64,000 nucleotides of DNA from Sorex araneus (Eukaryota > Chordata > Mammalia > Eulipotyphla > Soricidae), in the NCBI RefSeq assembly GCF_027595985.1, contig NC_073312.1:8828183-8892182 (forward strand). Reading direction: 5' to 3'. The position numbers were made by a program, and so were the translations under genes. The notes beneath the pieces were generated by a model. It was not told the origin of the DNA. It was given only the letters and a program-made list of their open reading frames with translations, and did not search any database. Below, one piece after another: positions 62,896-64,000 of the stretch. The first letter of the stretch is position 1, and each line of letters begins with the position of its first letter.

Positions 62896-63805
62896 TGCAT
62901 AACCCATGCCAAGCATGCTCTCTGCTAGTGAGTTGCATTTCCGGACACTGCAAATTTTGTCAGAACTTTTGTTCCAGCTAGAGACCCACCACAGTAATAC
63001 ATTGGCAAGGCAAGCGCTTCTGGAAGTATACTACCCGAGATGGGGCGGACCAAAGCGCCCAGCCAGTGACCATGGAAGCATTTAGCCAAGCCACACTCAC
63101 TCAGCTGGCCAGTGACCCCGATCTGATCATGTTCTTTAATCCCCAATTCCAATTCCAATGCAGAGAAAGAAGGAGAAGGAAGACGAGGAAGAGAAACGAG
63201 TGTAAAGAGCAGAACCTTGTGGAGAGGATTATATTTATTTAGAAATGGTGGACCAAAATGATAGGTGTCAAGAGACGGGAGAAGGGACAGAGCTGAGCCA
63301 AATCCCAGAGATCACATCATGCAAATTTCAGTCACAGTCACTCATCAGGGCAGGGTCAGTGGAGCTGGGAGGTCACACAAGAGCCCAGTAGTAAAGGTAG
63401 ATATTCTCCCACTGAGTAAAACCCAATGGGTATTCAAAACTTTACATGATGGCTGCTGGCAGTCCTGTACAATGCCGTCTGTTTAAAATCTGATTCCACC
63501 AGTCTGTGGCATTCAAGGAAATGCAAAGTTTTTATGCATGTGTCCAGTAAGTCAGAATTAGATGGAGAAAGTAGAGAGGGGGAACAAGCTTTAGCAAAGT
63601 GTTATTGCCAGAAATCCTGTTGTGAGTCTGCGAGATTTGTTATCATTCCCCTGGGAACTGCACCGAATGGTAAGACTTCACTTAACACAATGCCCTTCCC
63701 AAAGGATGTTGGGTTAATGAAGTTTCCTGCATCAATTCTGGGTAGCCCAAATATAATTCTTTTCCAGTTTTGGGTGTTTCAAGAATTCCTGAGAAGTCAC
63801 TCTGT
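62896..63805. other. single-copy stretch, no gene recognised
   Basis: Repeat-free apart from a purine-rich patch at 63160-63200. Frames stay below 81 codons. Confidence 0.45.
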
Positions 63806-63809
63806 TCTC

Positions 63810-64000
63810 TCTCTTTCCCTCCCTCCCTCCCTCCCTCCCTCCCTCCCTCCCCTTCCTCCCTCCCCTTACTCCTTCCCCTCCCTCCCTCCCTTCCTTCCTC
63901 CCTCCCCTTCCTTCCTTCCTTCCTTCCTTCCTTCCTTCCTTCCTTCCTTCCTTCCTTCCTTCCTTCCTTCCTTCCTTCCTTCCTTCCTTCCTTCCTTCCT
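63810..64000. repeat. (CCCT)n/(TTCC)n tract, runs off window
   Basis: CTCCCTCC units leading into clean TTCC from about 63910 to the window end. Confidence 0.96.

Noticed and set aside
1-64000. A new defence, toxin or phage-like system
   Set aside because: No operons, Shine-Dalgarno-led gene runs, integrases or prokaryotic protein families; everything seen is mammalian.

Overview
This is about 64 kb of mammalian nuclear DNA, mostly intergenic, with one recognisable protein-coding gene: the prolactin-releasing hormone receptor PRLHR (GPR10) on the + strand at 36159-37274. The repeat content points to a shrew, most probably Sorex. Dozens of tRNA-derived SINEs share a GGGCTGGAGCGATAGCACAG-type head and GGTTCGATTCC B box and end GTGACCCAAAAAGC. 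A second SINE group has the same head but a different tail ending GGGATGACAGTG. That tail matches the 3' end of an RTE-type LINE also present here (60340-60828). No bacterial, phage or CRISPR-like system is present.

Layout. 0-4.9 kb: old SINEs, a mammal-wide L1 in antisense (2290-4320) broken by three SINEs, and a MIR. 5-6 kb: a young 5'-truncated L1 with a perfect 13-bp target duplication. 6-12 kb: SINEs plus a 671-bp non-autonomous RTE relative (9059-9729). 12.2-13.3 kb: a 520-bp trinucleotide pyrimidine tract at the tail of a 5'-inverted L1. 13.6-14.2 kb and 25.1-25.6 kb: gammaretrovirus-like LTRs. 15-24 kb: single-copy DNA mixed with GACAGA, TTTTC, ATCC and TTCC tracts. 29.5-30.8 kb: a large imperfect inverted repeat around an LTR-like unit. 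35-37.4 kb: a CpG-rich block with a candidate PRLHR promoter and non-coding exon 1, a short intron holding an odd GCTAGTTG array and a (TG)n run, and the PRLHR coding exon. 37-53 kb: SINEs, old L1s and single-copy DNA. 53.9-56.7 kb: back-to-back minisatellites with 85-bp and about 105-113-bp periods. 57.5-61 kb: L1 3' ends, a GC-rich stretch and the RTE fragment. 61-64 kb: single-copy DNA, SINEs and a (TTCC)n tract running off the window.

Biology. In human, PRLHR lies in a gene-poor part of 10q26.1, so a single small GPCR gene in a repeat-rich desert fits. The other content is a record of retrotransposon interplay: L1 serving the A-tailed short SINEs, and an RTE lineage apparently serving both a non-autonomous derivative and a tRNA-headed SINE that took its tail. 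An RTE of the common shrew (RTE1_Sar) has been reported as a horizontal transfer shared with parasitic nematodes; the fragment here may be a copy.

Terms used below: 'short SINE' is the A-tailed tRNA-derived SINE; 'RTE-tailed SINE' is the longer form. Repeat names come from recognising consensus-like text, not from a database search. Boundaries are good to about 10 bp where a target-site duplication (TSD) is given and to 20-50 bp otherwise.
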